A DNA stretch of 39,226 nt, taken from the NCBI GenBank assembly GCA_040752595.1, contig JBFMGX010000048.1, positions 1 to 39,226 on the forward strand, written 5' to 3'. The position numbers and the translations under genes are program-made. The DNA is from Candidatus Zixiibacteriota bacterium. GTDB lineage: Bacteria; Zixibacteria; MSB-5A5; WJJR01. The number at the start of each line of letters is the position of its first letter. Position 1 is the first letter of the stretch. Under the pieces are notes generated by a model. That model did no database searches. It saw only the letters and a list, made by a program, of their open reading frames with translations, and was not told where the DNA came from. Shown in pieces: positions 8,829-14,916 of the stretch.

Positions 8829-9611
8829 ATGACACTACCATTGAAGCAGGGAATCATCTATGGCCCGGTGAACTCGCGCCGGTATGGCCGTTCGCTGGGG
8901 ATTAACCTGATGCCCTGCACTGGGAAGCTGTGTTCCTTCAATTGCGTGTACTGCCACTACGGCTGGACCAAGAAGCATGTGCTGGATGCCGGTCGCTTTG
9001 CCTCCGAGATGCCGGCCTACGAGGAAGTCGTCCGGGCGGTTGAGCAGAAAGTCACATCGCCGGTCGAATTCGACCTGATCACCTTCTCCGGCAATGGCGA
9101 GCCCACGCTCTATCCCTGGTTTGCCGATCTCGTTGGGGCCGTCGTCCGGCTGCGCAACCGCCACCGTCCCACGGCACGCGTGGCGTTGCTCTCCAATGCG
9201 ACGGGATTGAAGAGCGACGCAGTGCGGCGCAGCATCACGCAGATCGACCTACCGGTGTTCAAGCTCGATGCCGGTACGGCGAAGTCTTTCAATGCCATCA
9301 ATCGTCCCGTGCGCGGCATCATGTGGCAGGGGATTGTCGATCAATTGACGGAGATGAGCGATGGCATCTGTCTGCAAACGGTCTTCCTCGATGGAACACC
9401 GGGCAATACCACCCCGGATGACCTCGCCGCCTGGCAGGAAACCATTGCGCGCATCCGTCCGCGCGAAGTCCATATTTACTCGATCGACCGGCCGGTCCCG
9501 GAGACGCGCCTGCGTCTGGTCCCGCCGGCGCGACTGAAACAGATCGCCCGCGACACCGAGTCAAAGACCGGCATCCCCGTCCGGGCATTCCATCCACGCA
9601 GCACGGGTTGA
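8829..9611 (+). CDS. Radical SAM protein (COG0731/TYW1-like group)
   Basis: A 260-residue radical SAM enzyme. The Fe-S/SAM motif is C35-SFN-C39-VY-C42 (CX3CX2C), with one more cysteine at 30. The N-terminal YGPVNSRRYGRSLGINLMP stretch and the following FSGNGEPTLYP (SAM-binding GGEP-like) fit the small family related to the wyosine-synthesis enzyme TYW1 and often annotated simply as 'radical SAM protein'. Substrate unknown. A GGAAAGGA site lies about 7 nt before the ATG. It stands alone between repeat-rich spacers. It is probably not AmrS, the radical SAM partner of Memo/AMMECR1 proteins: the signature and length differ, although a Memo-AMMECR1 gene lies 3 kb downstream. Confidence 0.8.
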   Translation: MTLPLKQGIIYGPVNSRRYGRSLGINLMPCTGKLCSFNCVYCHYGWTKKHVLDAGRFASEMPAYEEVVRAVEQKVTSPVEFDLITFSGNGEPTLYPWFADLVGAVVRLRNRHRPTARVALLSNATGLKSDAVRRSITQIDLPVFKLDAGTAKSFNAINRPVRGIMWQGIVDQLTEMSDGICLQTVFLDGTPGNTTPDDLAAWQETIARIRPREVHIYSIDRPVPETRLRLVPPARLKQIARDTESKTGIPVRAFHPRSTG

Positions 9612-9636
9612 TCCTGTCAGAGTTTCAAAGGTGGAT

Positions 9637-9745
9637 AACCTCTCCCTTTGGCTTGCCCTGAGCGACTTGTCCCGAGCGAAGTCGAGGGAAGTCGAAGGGG
9701 AGAGGTTGGTCCGGCCGCAGGACGGACCGGGTGAGGGATTCAATC
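9637..9745 (+). repeat. Dispersed GACTTGTCCCGAGCGAAGTCGAG-type repeat
   Basis: Contains CTTGCCCTGAGCGACTTGT, CCGAGCGAAGTCGAGGGAAG and flanking CTCTCCC/GGGGAGAGG arms that can pair, ending in GGGTGAGGGATT. Same family as the copies at 8245, 10476, 15975, 21571 and 24500, but without the CATTCTGTT end. Confidence 0.65.
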
Positions 9746-9764
9746 CTCAGAACTGCGAGGTCCC

Positions 9765-9983
9765 TCAGACCCGTGATGTCTTGCCCGACCGCTTGGCGCC
9801 TCCAAGAACGCGGGACGGCAGGAGGAGAATCGTGCGCAGCAGTTCAAAGATCGCCGAGAACGTGATCCCGATCAATCGGAACGGCAGCGACAACAGCCAC
9901 ACGAAGGGATAGAGCACGAGGGCCAATAGCGCCAACGGCCAACAGAGCAGGAACAACAGACACCACAGCAGAAACGCCACCAT
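9765..9983 (-). CDS. Small two-span membrane protein, unknown
   Basis: A 72-residue, very hydrophobic protein. A leucine-rich first segment (about 2-26) and a second (about 28-52) suggest two membrane spans or one re-entrant hairpin, followed by a basic tail (GAKRSGKTSRV) that would stay in the cytoplasm. The start is well supported: GGAGGT lies 8 nt before the ATG. I recognise no family. It is divergent from the Smr-domain gene, with 116 bp between the starts. Confidence 0.55.
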   Translation of the reverse strand: MVAFLLWCLLFLLCWPLALLALVLYPFVWLLSLPFRLIGITFSAIFELLRTILLLPSRVLGGAKRSGKTSRV

Positions 9984-10099
9984 CGGTCAGACCTCCGCTT
10001 ACAGTTCCCACATCCCTACGTGATTCCACGGCCAAAGTTGCACCTCGGGCGCGACGTGCGGACTTGCGCCAGAGTACGCGCCAGAGCCATCTTCCCGTC

Positions 10100-10387
10100 A
10101 TGAACGGTGATCCGTTTCAACTGCCGATCGATGGCACGCTCGATCTGCACGCTTTCTCGCCGTCCGAGGCCAAGTCATTGATCCGGGAGTACATCGATGT
10201 CTGCCGCGCGCACGGCATCCTGCAACTGCGCATTATTCACGGCAAGGGGACAGGGACGCTGCGCCGCATTGTTCACGCCTCTCTCGCCAGGCATCCCGCG
10301 GTGATGGCCTATCGCACGGGGGACGAATCCGGCGGCTCTTGGGGCGCGACCCTCGTCGATCTGCAACCCCTCCCTGAGAACATTTGA
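10100..10387 (+). CDS. Small Smr-domain protein
   Basis: A 95-residue protein that is almost entirely an Smr domain: LDLHAFSP (the LDLHG-type motif, here with Ala), then RIIHGKGTGTLR, the conserved HGxGxG loop. Smr domains of MutS2 and stand-alone proteins nick or cleave nucleic acids or act on collided ribosomes. Stand-alone bacterial members of this length are common and mostly uncharacterised. I take the ATG at 10100 because homologues usually begin shortly before 'PIDGTLDLH'; a TTG at 10064 would add 12 basic residues. No strong ribosome-binding site is visible for either. Confidence 0.8.
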   Translation: MNGDPFQLPIDGTLDLHAFSPSEAKSLIREYIDVCRAHGILQLRIIHGKGTGTLRRIVHASLARHPAVMAYRTGDESGGSWGATLVDLQPLPENI

Positions 10388-10817
10388 CACAATGGAATGG
10401 AGCTGTCCAAGACCCTCACCCCAGCCCTCTCCCTGGAAGGGAGAGGGGGATTGGATTCTTCCCCTTTCCCCTATGGGGAGCGGGTAGGCTTGCCCTGAGC
10501 GACTTGTCCCGAGCGAAGTCGAGGGAAACCGAAGGAATGAGGGGTTGTCACCGGCGCATCACACATGCTAAAGCCACAGCGCACCTTGAGTTTCTCATTC
10601 TGTTGGACGCTCTTAAGAACTTCTAACACAAAGAGAATCGTAATCGATCCCGTTGATAGGCGAGGAAGGGTGATACGATATCCGACATGTCCGATTCCCC
10701 GATCGGCCTATCGGCGGATCGACCCCTCTCGGGGGGGAGAGGCTACTCTTCCCCCTCTCTGCGCGGGAGAGGATCGGGATCCGGGATCAGCCGGATAAGT
10801 CATAGGGCGCAATCTGA
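10388..10817. other. 430-bp spacer with repeats
   Basis: No gene is supported. The first 90 nt hold CCCTCACCCCAGCCC and CTCTCCC arms, then repeat copy 2 (10476-10612). After 10620 comes AT-richer sequence and a second run of GGGGGGAGAGG/CCCCTCTC arms (about 10726-10775), then the leader of the dehydratase gene. Confidence 0.55.
10476..10612 (+). repeat. Dispersed repeat element, copy 2
   Basis: Shares block order with the minus strand of 8245-8400: CTTGCCCTGAGCGACTTGT, CCGAGCGAAGTCGAGGGAA, GAGGGGTTGT, then a terminal CTCATTCTGTTGGACGCTCTT-like end. The two copies are about 2.1 kb apart in opposite orientation and bracket the radical SAM, small membrane and Smr genes. Confidence 0.7.
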
Positions 10818-11141
10818 ATGACCGAGTTGTCTCAGAAGAGCTGCATTCCCTGTCGCGGGGGCGTGCCGCCGCTACGCGGGGCGGAGTTGGCGGCACTCGC
10901 CGCGCAGGTCAAGGACTGGACGGTGGCGGATGAGCACGACATCCGCCGGGAATTCCGCTTCCCGGACTTTGCTTCAGCCCTGGCCTTCGTCAATCGCGTC
11001 GGCGCGCTGGCCGAACAGCAGGGGCATCATCCCGACATCTATCTGGCGTGGGGAAAAGTCGAAATCCGCATCTGGACCCACAAGATCGACGGGCTGACCG
11101 AGAGCGACTTCATTCTCGCCGCCAAGATTGATCGACTCTGA
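10818..11141 (+). CDS. phhB: 4a-hydroxytetrahydrobiopterin dehydratase (pterin-4-alpha-carbinolamine dehydratase)
   Basis: A 107-residue PCD/DCoH-family enzyme, which dehydrates 4a-hydroxytetrahydropterin and so recycles the pterin used by aromatic amino-acid hydroxylases. The family signature is clear: H70-H71-P72 followed by H88 in WTHKIDGLTESDF. The N-terminal CIPCRGGVPPL stretch is typical of bacterial members. Length is normal. No phenylalanine hydroxylase gene lies nearby, so the pterin substrate in this organism is open; many bacteria have the enzyme without the hydroxylase. It is followed by a repeat-rich gap and a convergent ferritin-like gene. Confidence 0.9.
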   Translation: MTELSQKSCIPCRGGVPPLRGAELAALAAQVKDWTVADEHDIRREFRFPDFASALAFVNRVGALAEQQGHHPDIYLAWGKVEIRIWTHKIDGLTESDFILAAKIDRL

Positions 11142-11189
11142 GATCATCAATCGAAATGCGAACTCGTGAGGGAGATTCCGCGGGTCTGA

Positions 11190-11300
11190 TCTGAAATGCC
11201 CCGCCCCTCACCCTCCCCCGTTGACGGGGGAGTCAGGGGGGATCTTCCCCCACCCCAGCCCTCCCCGCCAGCGGGGAGGGGGCAGGGTCGATGGGGAGGT
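11190..11300. repeat. CCCTCACC/GGGGAGGG-type repeat
   Basis: A run of short self-pairing blocks: CCCCCGTTGACGGGGG, then CCCTCCCCGCCAGCGGGGAG. Same style as the repeats at 8.4, 10.4 and 18.2 kb. It lies between the convergent dehydratase and ferritin-like genes and might also stop transcription, but no T-tract follows. Confidence 0.5.
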
Positions 11301-11360
11301 CAACCACGTCGTCTCCTGGGCCGACGATCGCGCGTCAGGCCGGGGTGGGTCGCCGTGATA

Positions 11361-11792
11361 CTACTCGCCGAGCAGGTTCTCGAGTTCGTCGACGGCGCGC
11401 ATCTCATCCATCATGATGTGCATCAGGTCGTGCTTGATGACCGGATGGTCGCCGACCAGGGGAAGCGCCTTCTGGTATTGCTGTGCCGCGGCAGTCTCGG
11501 TCTTGAGCGCCTCGGCGAGCATGTCACGGACACCGGCGGTGTGCACGATCGGTGTCGCATCACGGTTGGTCACTGCCTGTCCGCCCAACAGGGCGATGAT
11601 CTCCCGCACTTTGGCGGCGTGGCCGAATGACTCCTTGGCCTCTTCCTCAAAGTGCGACTTCAGTTGAACGGCCGAGAGGCCGCCGACATAGACGGAATAG
11701 TGCGCGTACATCGCTTCGGCCCGCAACTCCCAGCCGAGCGCCTTGTTCAGCTCGCTTACGAGCTTCTTCTTGTCTTTGACTTTACCAAACAT
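11361..11792 (-). CDS. Ferritin-like protein with altered diiron site
   Basis: A 143-residue four-helix protein of the bacterioferritin/ferritin-like superfamily. Aligned by eye with bacterioferritin, the metal positions E18, E51, H54, E94, E127 and H130 correspond to E22, S55, H58, E99, E130 and A133. One glutamate and one histidine are thus missing, though E54 sits next to S55. The haem-ligand Met52 position is F56. Either the ferroxidase site is rebuilt from other residues (His121 and His125 are near) or the protein is non-catalytic. The start is firm (AAGGAG 7 nt upstream). It is transcribed alone, facing the dehydratase gene. 'Iron storage' should not be assumed. Confidence 0.75.
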   Translation of the reverse strand: MFGKVKDKKKLVSELNKALGWELRAEAMYAHYSVYVGGLSAVQLKSHFEEEAKESFGHAAKVREIIALLGGQAVTNRDATPIVHTAGVRDMLAEALKTETAAAQQYQKALPLVGDHPVIKHDLMHIMMDEMRAVDELENLLGE

Positions 11793-12086
11793 GGTCTCTC
11801 CTTCGCGTGTCGGGTTACAACAGTCTGATTCACATCGGTCTGGTCAAATTCGCATTATACGAACCGAGAAGTCAACTGTTTGTGTCCGGTTTATGGGATC
11901 AGGGGGCGAAAGCCCCTTGTTGGCCATGCTGTGATCTGGCCCACGCGGCGAGGTCTCCGCGCTCGCCGAAGTAGGCGATCCTTGTGATCGCCCACGTTTC
12001 GTCCCACACGCCCCCCTGTCATCCCGGGCGGAGTCCTGTCCCACCGACAGGACGGAGAGAGGGCCGCTGTTTTCTGTTTACTGCGG

Positions 12087-12208
12087 GTGCCACTCGTGGT
12101 GAACTCGTGGTGAACCATGCACAAGCATCCTGACGTGCAATGTCAGGATGCTTGTGCGTGCATCTCATCCCCAAACAGGACACGCACAAACAGGTTTGTG
12201 CGTGGCAC
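12087..12208. repeat. Palindrome unit U1 with two different hairpins
   Basis: Opens with GTGCCAC (12087-12093) and closes with GTGGCAC (12202-12208). Inside are two strong hairpins: a perfect 15-bp stem CACAAGCATCCTGAC/GTCAGGATGCTTGTG (12120-12134 with 12142-12156, loop 7), and a perfect 10-bp stem CACGCACAAA/TTTGTGCGTG (12181-12190 with 12195-12204, loop 4). Confidence 0.75.
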
Positions 12209-12232
12209 CCGGACGCCGCGCCGCGACGACTT

Positions 12233-12293
12233 GTGCCACTGACCTTGGTCAGTGACAACTGTGACAAGAACCACTGACCGAGGTCAGTGGCAC
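12233..12293. repeat. Palindrome unit U2 (paired CACTGACC palindromes)
   Basis: GTGCCAC at 12233-12239 runs into CACTGACCTTGGTCAGTG (12237-12254). A 16-nt spacer follows, then CCACTGACCGAGGTCAGTGG (12271-12290), running into GTGGCAC ending at 12293. The ends are inverted copies of one another. Confidence 0.8.
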
Positions 12294-12314
12294 ACAGGCA
12301 CTCGGTGCTCCGGC

Positions 12315-12416
12315 CTACGGGCATTCCCGCGGCAGCGGCGGCGGAGTCTCGCAAGGTCCGCAGAACTCCGTCGCCGGATCGGCCCCGCGGAATGCCACGT
12401 TCACCATCTTCACGGC
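12315..12416 (-). pseudogene. 3' fragment of a dockerin-like gene
   Basis: The minus-strand frame ending at the TAG at 12315-12317 reads AVKMVNVAFRGADPATEFC followed by GPC and a Pro-rich tail. The intact protein at 101-631 ends VVKVVNVAFRGASKATEFC, then DPC. The match covers about 20 residues with few changes. Upstream of it the reading frame runs straight into palindrome unit U3, so the 5' part is gone. The nucleotide match (for example ATGCCACGTTCACCATCTTCA against the intact gene's equivalent) is also close. This is a decayed paralogue or a fragment carried in with the flanking palindromes. Confidence 0.75.
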
Positions 12417-12418
12417 GG

Positions 12419-12471
12419 GTGGCACTGACCGTGGTCAGTGATGCGGACCCACTGACCGAGGTCAGTGGCAC
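12419..12471. repeat. Palindrome unit U3 (paired CACTGACC palindromes)
   Basis: CACTGACCGTGGTCAGTG (12423-12440), an 8-nt spacer, then CCACTGACCGAGGTCAGTGG (12449-12468) running into GTGGCAC ending at 12471. The left edge also reads GTGGCAC (12419-12425), so here the outer 7-mers are direct rather than inverted. It abuts the broken end of the dockerin fragment. Confidence 0.8.
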
Positions 12472-12484
12472 GTGCAGCCGGCGT

Positions 12485-12504
12485 CAAGGGGCTGAAGCCC
12501 CTTG
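12485..12504. repeat. CAAGGGGCT hairpin, family copy
   Basis: CAAGGGGCT-GA-AGCCCCTTG followed by TCCTC. Relatives occur at 11900, 19256, 22249 and 25662. Three of the five share the downstream flank TGTCCTC. Confidence 0.75.
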
Positions 12505-12617
12505 TCCTCATGGGATGGGGCGGGATTGCCTCTGCGGAGGCGGCGGAGTTTGTGTATACTACCGGATGTGAGTGAGGAGACCGCCGTATGAGAGTCGTCG
12601 GGTAGCCTGTGCGTACG

Positions 12618-14132
12618 ATGTCCGATCCGAAAAAGATCCGTCTGCCGCACTTTGCGGAGAAGGACGGATTCTATACGAATGACCCGGTGGCGCTGACCAA
12701 GCAGATTGCCCAGTTCTTTGCCGCGGCCAAGCGACACACCGATATCCGTCAGGAGGGGATTGCCGCGCTGGTCTGTCCGCACGCGGGGTATGTCTACTCC
12801 GGTGCGGTGGCGGCGGAGGGATACAAGCAACTGGAGGGTCTGTCATTCGACACGGTGGTCGTGATCGCGCCGTCGCACCGGGCGTTCTTTCGCGGGGGTT
12901 CGGTCTATTCCGGCGGCGCCTATCGCACGCCGCTGGGTGATGTCCCCCTCGATCTCGATTTCTGCGAGCGTTTGACATCGGTTGATCCGTCGGTGGCACT
13001 GGCGGATATCGGCCATGATGCGACCGGGGGCGGTTATGAACACGCGCTCGAAGTCCATCTGCCGTTCCTGCAGATTGTTCTCGGGAGTTTTGCTTTGGTC
13101 CCGGTGGTGATGGGGGATCAGGAGTTCACCACGGCGCGGACATTGGGCGAACTGATCGCCCGGCATGCGCGCTTGGGACGCACATTGGTGGTCGCCTCCT
13201 CCGATCTGGCACACGGTCATGACTATCCAACCACGCAACGGCTGGATGACACGGCGGCCGCCGCGATTGAGCGGTATTCGTCGGGCGATCTCTATGATCA
13301 GTTCTCCTCGGGGGCGTTCGAGGCCTGCGGCGGCGGACCGATCACCGCCGCGATGATCGCCGCACAGGGGATGGGCGCCGACACCGCCACCGTGGTCTGC
13401 AAACGCAATTCCGCCGATGTGACCGGATCGAGGCGGGGATACATCGTCGGGTATCTGTCAGCGGTGTTTCACCGCGCAGGGGGGGACAATCCGGACCGTG
13501 CACACGCTCAAAGGCGCTCAGCCTCCAGTGTCCATGATGATCACGCGAGCACGGCCAGTGGTCCGCGCGCAACCAGGGGAACCCTGGTGTCCGATGAAAC
13601 TCTCGATCCGCACGAGCGAGAGCTGTTGCGGACCACGGCTCGCCGCTCGCTGGAGCGCGCGGTCAAAGGCGCGCGTCTCGAATGTCCCGAGGCGCCGACC
13701 ACGCGTCTGCGCGAGAAACGCGGCGTCTTCGTCACGCTCAAGCGCGATGGGCACCTGCGCGGCTGCATCGGATATGTCCGCCCGTACAAGCCCTTGATCG
13801 AGGCAGTCTGGGAGATGGCCGAATCGGCCGCCTTGCGCGATCACCGCTTCCTCCCGGTCGAGCCATCGGAAGTGGACGATCTCGAAATCGAAATCACGGT
13901 CTTATCGCCGCTGCAGAAGGTCGATTCGCCCGATGATGTTCTGGTCGGGCGTCATGGATTGATCATCGCACGCGGTCACCGCGCGGGAGTGCTGCTGCCA
14001 CAGGTGCCCATCGAGCAGGACTGGGATCGGGAGATGTTTCTCTCGCAGACATGCCTGAAGGCGGGGCTCGATCCCGATGCCTGGAAGGAGCCGGGCACGG
14101 TGATCGAAGTGTTCACGGCGGAGGTGTTCTGA
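12618..14132 (+). CDS. Memo-AMMECR1 fusion protein (AmmeMemoRadiSam proteins B and A in one chain)
   Basis: A 504-residue fusion. Residues about 1-275 are a Memo domain, a class III extradiol dioxygenase-like fold: CPHAGYVYSG, APSHRAFFRG, GYEHALEVHLPFLQ and ASSDLAHGHDY are all present, as is the FEACGGGPI cysteine. In human MEMO1 the equivalent His, His and Cys bind metal. Residues about 310-504 are an AMMECR1 domain with the signature LRGCIGY. The two are normally separate or fused partners of a radical SAM enzyme (AmrS). AmrS is not adjacent here. Cellular role unknown. The ATG at 12618 is preferred to an in-frame GTG at 12609; neither has a strong ribosome-binding site. The linker between domains (about 280-310) is low-complexity and polar. 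Confidence 0.85.
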   Translation: MSDPKKIRLPHFAEKDGFYTNDPVALTKQIAQFFAAAKRHTDIRQEGIAALVCPHAGYVYSGAVAAEGYKQLEGLSFDTVVVIAPSHRAFFRGGSVYSGGAYRTPLGDVPLDLDFCERLTSVDPSVALADIGHDATGGGYEHALEVHLPFLQIVLGSFALVPVVMGDQEFTTARTLGELIARHARLGRTLVVASSDLAHGHDYPTTQRLDDTAAAAIERYSSGDLYDQFSSGAFEACGGGPITAAMIAAQGMGADTATVVCKRNSADVTGSRRGYIVGYLSAVFHRAGGDNPDRAHAQRRSASSVHDDHASTASGPRATRGTLVSDETLDPHERELLRTTARRSLERAVKGARLECPEAPTTRLREKRGVFVTLKRDGHLRGCIGYVRPYKPLIEAVWEMAESAALRDHRFLPVEPSEVDDLEIEITVLSPLQKVDSPDDVLVGRHGLIIARGHRAGVLLPQVPIEQDWDREMFLSQTCLKAGLDPDAWKEPGTVIEVFTAEVF

Positions 14133-14149
14133 GAACATCCCGCAGGATG

Positions 14150-14215
14150 AGTGAAAGAAACCACTCCCGATCCGCCTGCGGCGGATCGACCTCTCCCGGA
14201 GGGAGAGGCAGTTCT
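14150..14215. repeat. CTCTCCC/GGGAGAGG repeat with CCGCCTGCGGCGG core
   Basis: GATCCGCCTGCGGCGGATC (14169-14187) is a perfect short palindrome, followed by CTCTCCCGGAGGGAGAG. The same pair of blocks recurs near 18238-18276. It lies between the Memo-AMMECR1 gene and the ComF-like gene. Confidence 0.55.
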
Positions 14216-14331
14216 TTTCCGCAACAGCGCCATTCCAGCCGTCGCCGACCATGTCGCCGCGTTCGACACATGTGATCTCATGGATGCGCCGAAGCGCCGG
14301 ACGGATCGTGAATCGTCATCTTCTTGGTTTG

Positions 14332-14916
14332 ATGACTGATCCTGATTGCCGGCCCGAGCCGCATGATGTTGCTGCATTACGCGTTCCTGAAGGGGTCGAT
14401 CACGGGGATCTGATGAGTTCCACGTGGTCGTTGGATCATGAGTTCGCACAAGGTTGGCCGCGACGCCGCACCGTGATCGGTGCGCAGGCGTATCGATTTG
14501 CACGCAACGAGGAATACGATTGCGCCTGGCGATTGGCGGACGTGGCAGCGCGGTTCCTGCTGGGCAAATCGTCGGATCGTCGCATTGACGAGGTCGCGCT
14601 CATTCCACCGCCTGCGATCTACGCCCCTGTCCCCGTCCTGGAATGGCTCGGGAAACGGTTGGCAGAGCGACTGAACGCGAGATTCCGCCGGTCCCTGATT
14701 GCCGCCGTCGCGCCTTTGGGAGCACACGCGGATGTGGAACCGCACCTGCCGGTGCCGCTTGGCGAGTTATACCGTGTCGACGCATCGGCGCCGATCCAGG
14801 GCAAGACCATCATGTTGGTGGATTGGCGCTGGCATCAGGGGCGGACGCTGCGTACGGTGGCGGCGATGTTGCGGCGAGGCGGCGCCGACGTCGTTGGTTT
14901 CACCTGGCTGCTATGA
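14332..14916 (+). CDS. ComF-like phosphoribosyltransferase homologue with altered PRPP loop
   Basis: A 194-residue protein, identified from its last third: KTIMLVDWRWHQGRTLRTVAAML has the shape of the PRPP-binding loop of type I phosphoribosyltransferases (usually VLVDDVxTTGxTL), and VALIPPPAIYAPVPVLEWLGKRLAERL matches the preceding ComF/PRTase substrate segment. Two key changes are visible: the second Asp of the DD pair is Trp, and the TTG turn is HQG. PRPP catalysis is therefore doubtful. Its stop overlaps the next gene's start as ATGA, so it is translationally coupled to dprA. ComF and DprA both act in natural transformation, which supports a DNA-uptake role. The start is uncertain: ATG at 14332, with ATG at 14413 also possible. 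Confidence 0.65.
   Translation: MTDPDCRPEPHDVAALRVPEGVDHGDLMSSTWSLDHEFAQGWPRRRTVIGAQAYRFARNEEYDCAWRLADVAARFLLGKSSDRRIDEVALIPPPAIYAPVPVLEWLGKRLAERLNARFRRSLIAAVAPLGAHADVEPHLPVPLGELYRVDASAPIQGKTIMLVDWRWHQGRTLRTVAAMLRRGGADVVGFTWLL

Larger units (their letters stand above)
11793..12617. other. 825-bp palindrome-rich spacer
   Basis: No intact gene. In order it holds a small GGGGGC/GCCCCT hairpin (11900-11919), palindrome units at 12087-12208 and 12233-12293, a dockerin-gene fragment on the minus strand (12315-12416), another paired-palindrome unit (12419-12471), a CAAGGGGCT/AGCCCCTTG hairpin (12485-12504), and the leader of the Memo-AMMECR1 gene. That leader has a TATACT -10-like hexamer (12555-12560) and a five-codon mini-frame (12588-12605) preceded by GAGGAG. 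Confidence 0.65.

Noticed and set aside
8829-9611. AmrS, the radical SAM partner of the Memo-AMMECR1 protein
   Set aside because: The CX3CX2C segment (CSFNCVYC with LGINLMP before it) and the 260-residue length fit the COG0731/TYW1-like group, and repeats separate it from the fusion gene.
12087-12471. A CRISPR array
   Set aside because: The repeats are palindromes with unequal spacing and varying cores, there are no unique spacers of constant length, and no cas genes are present.
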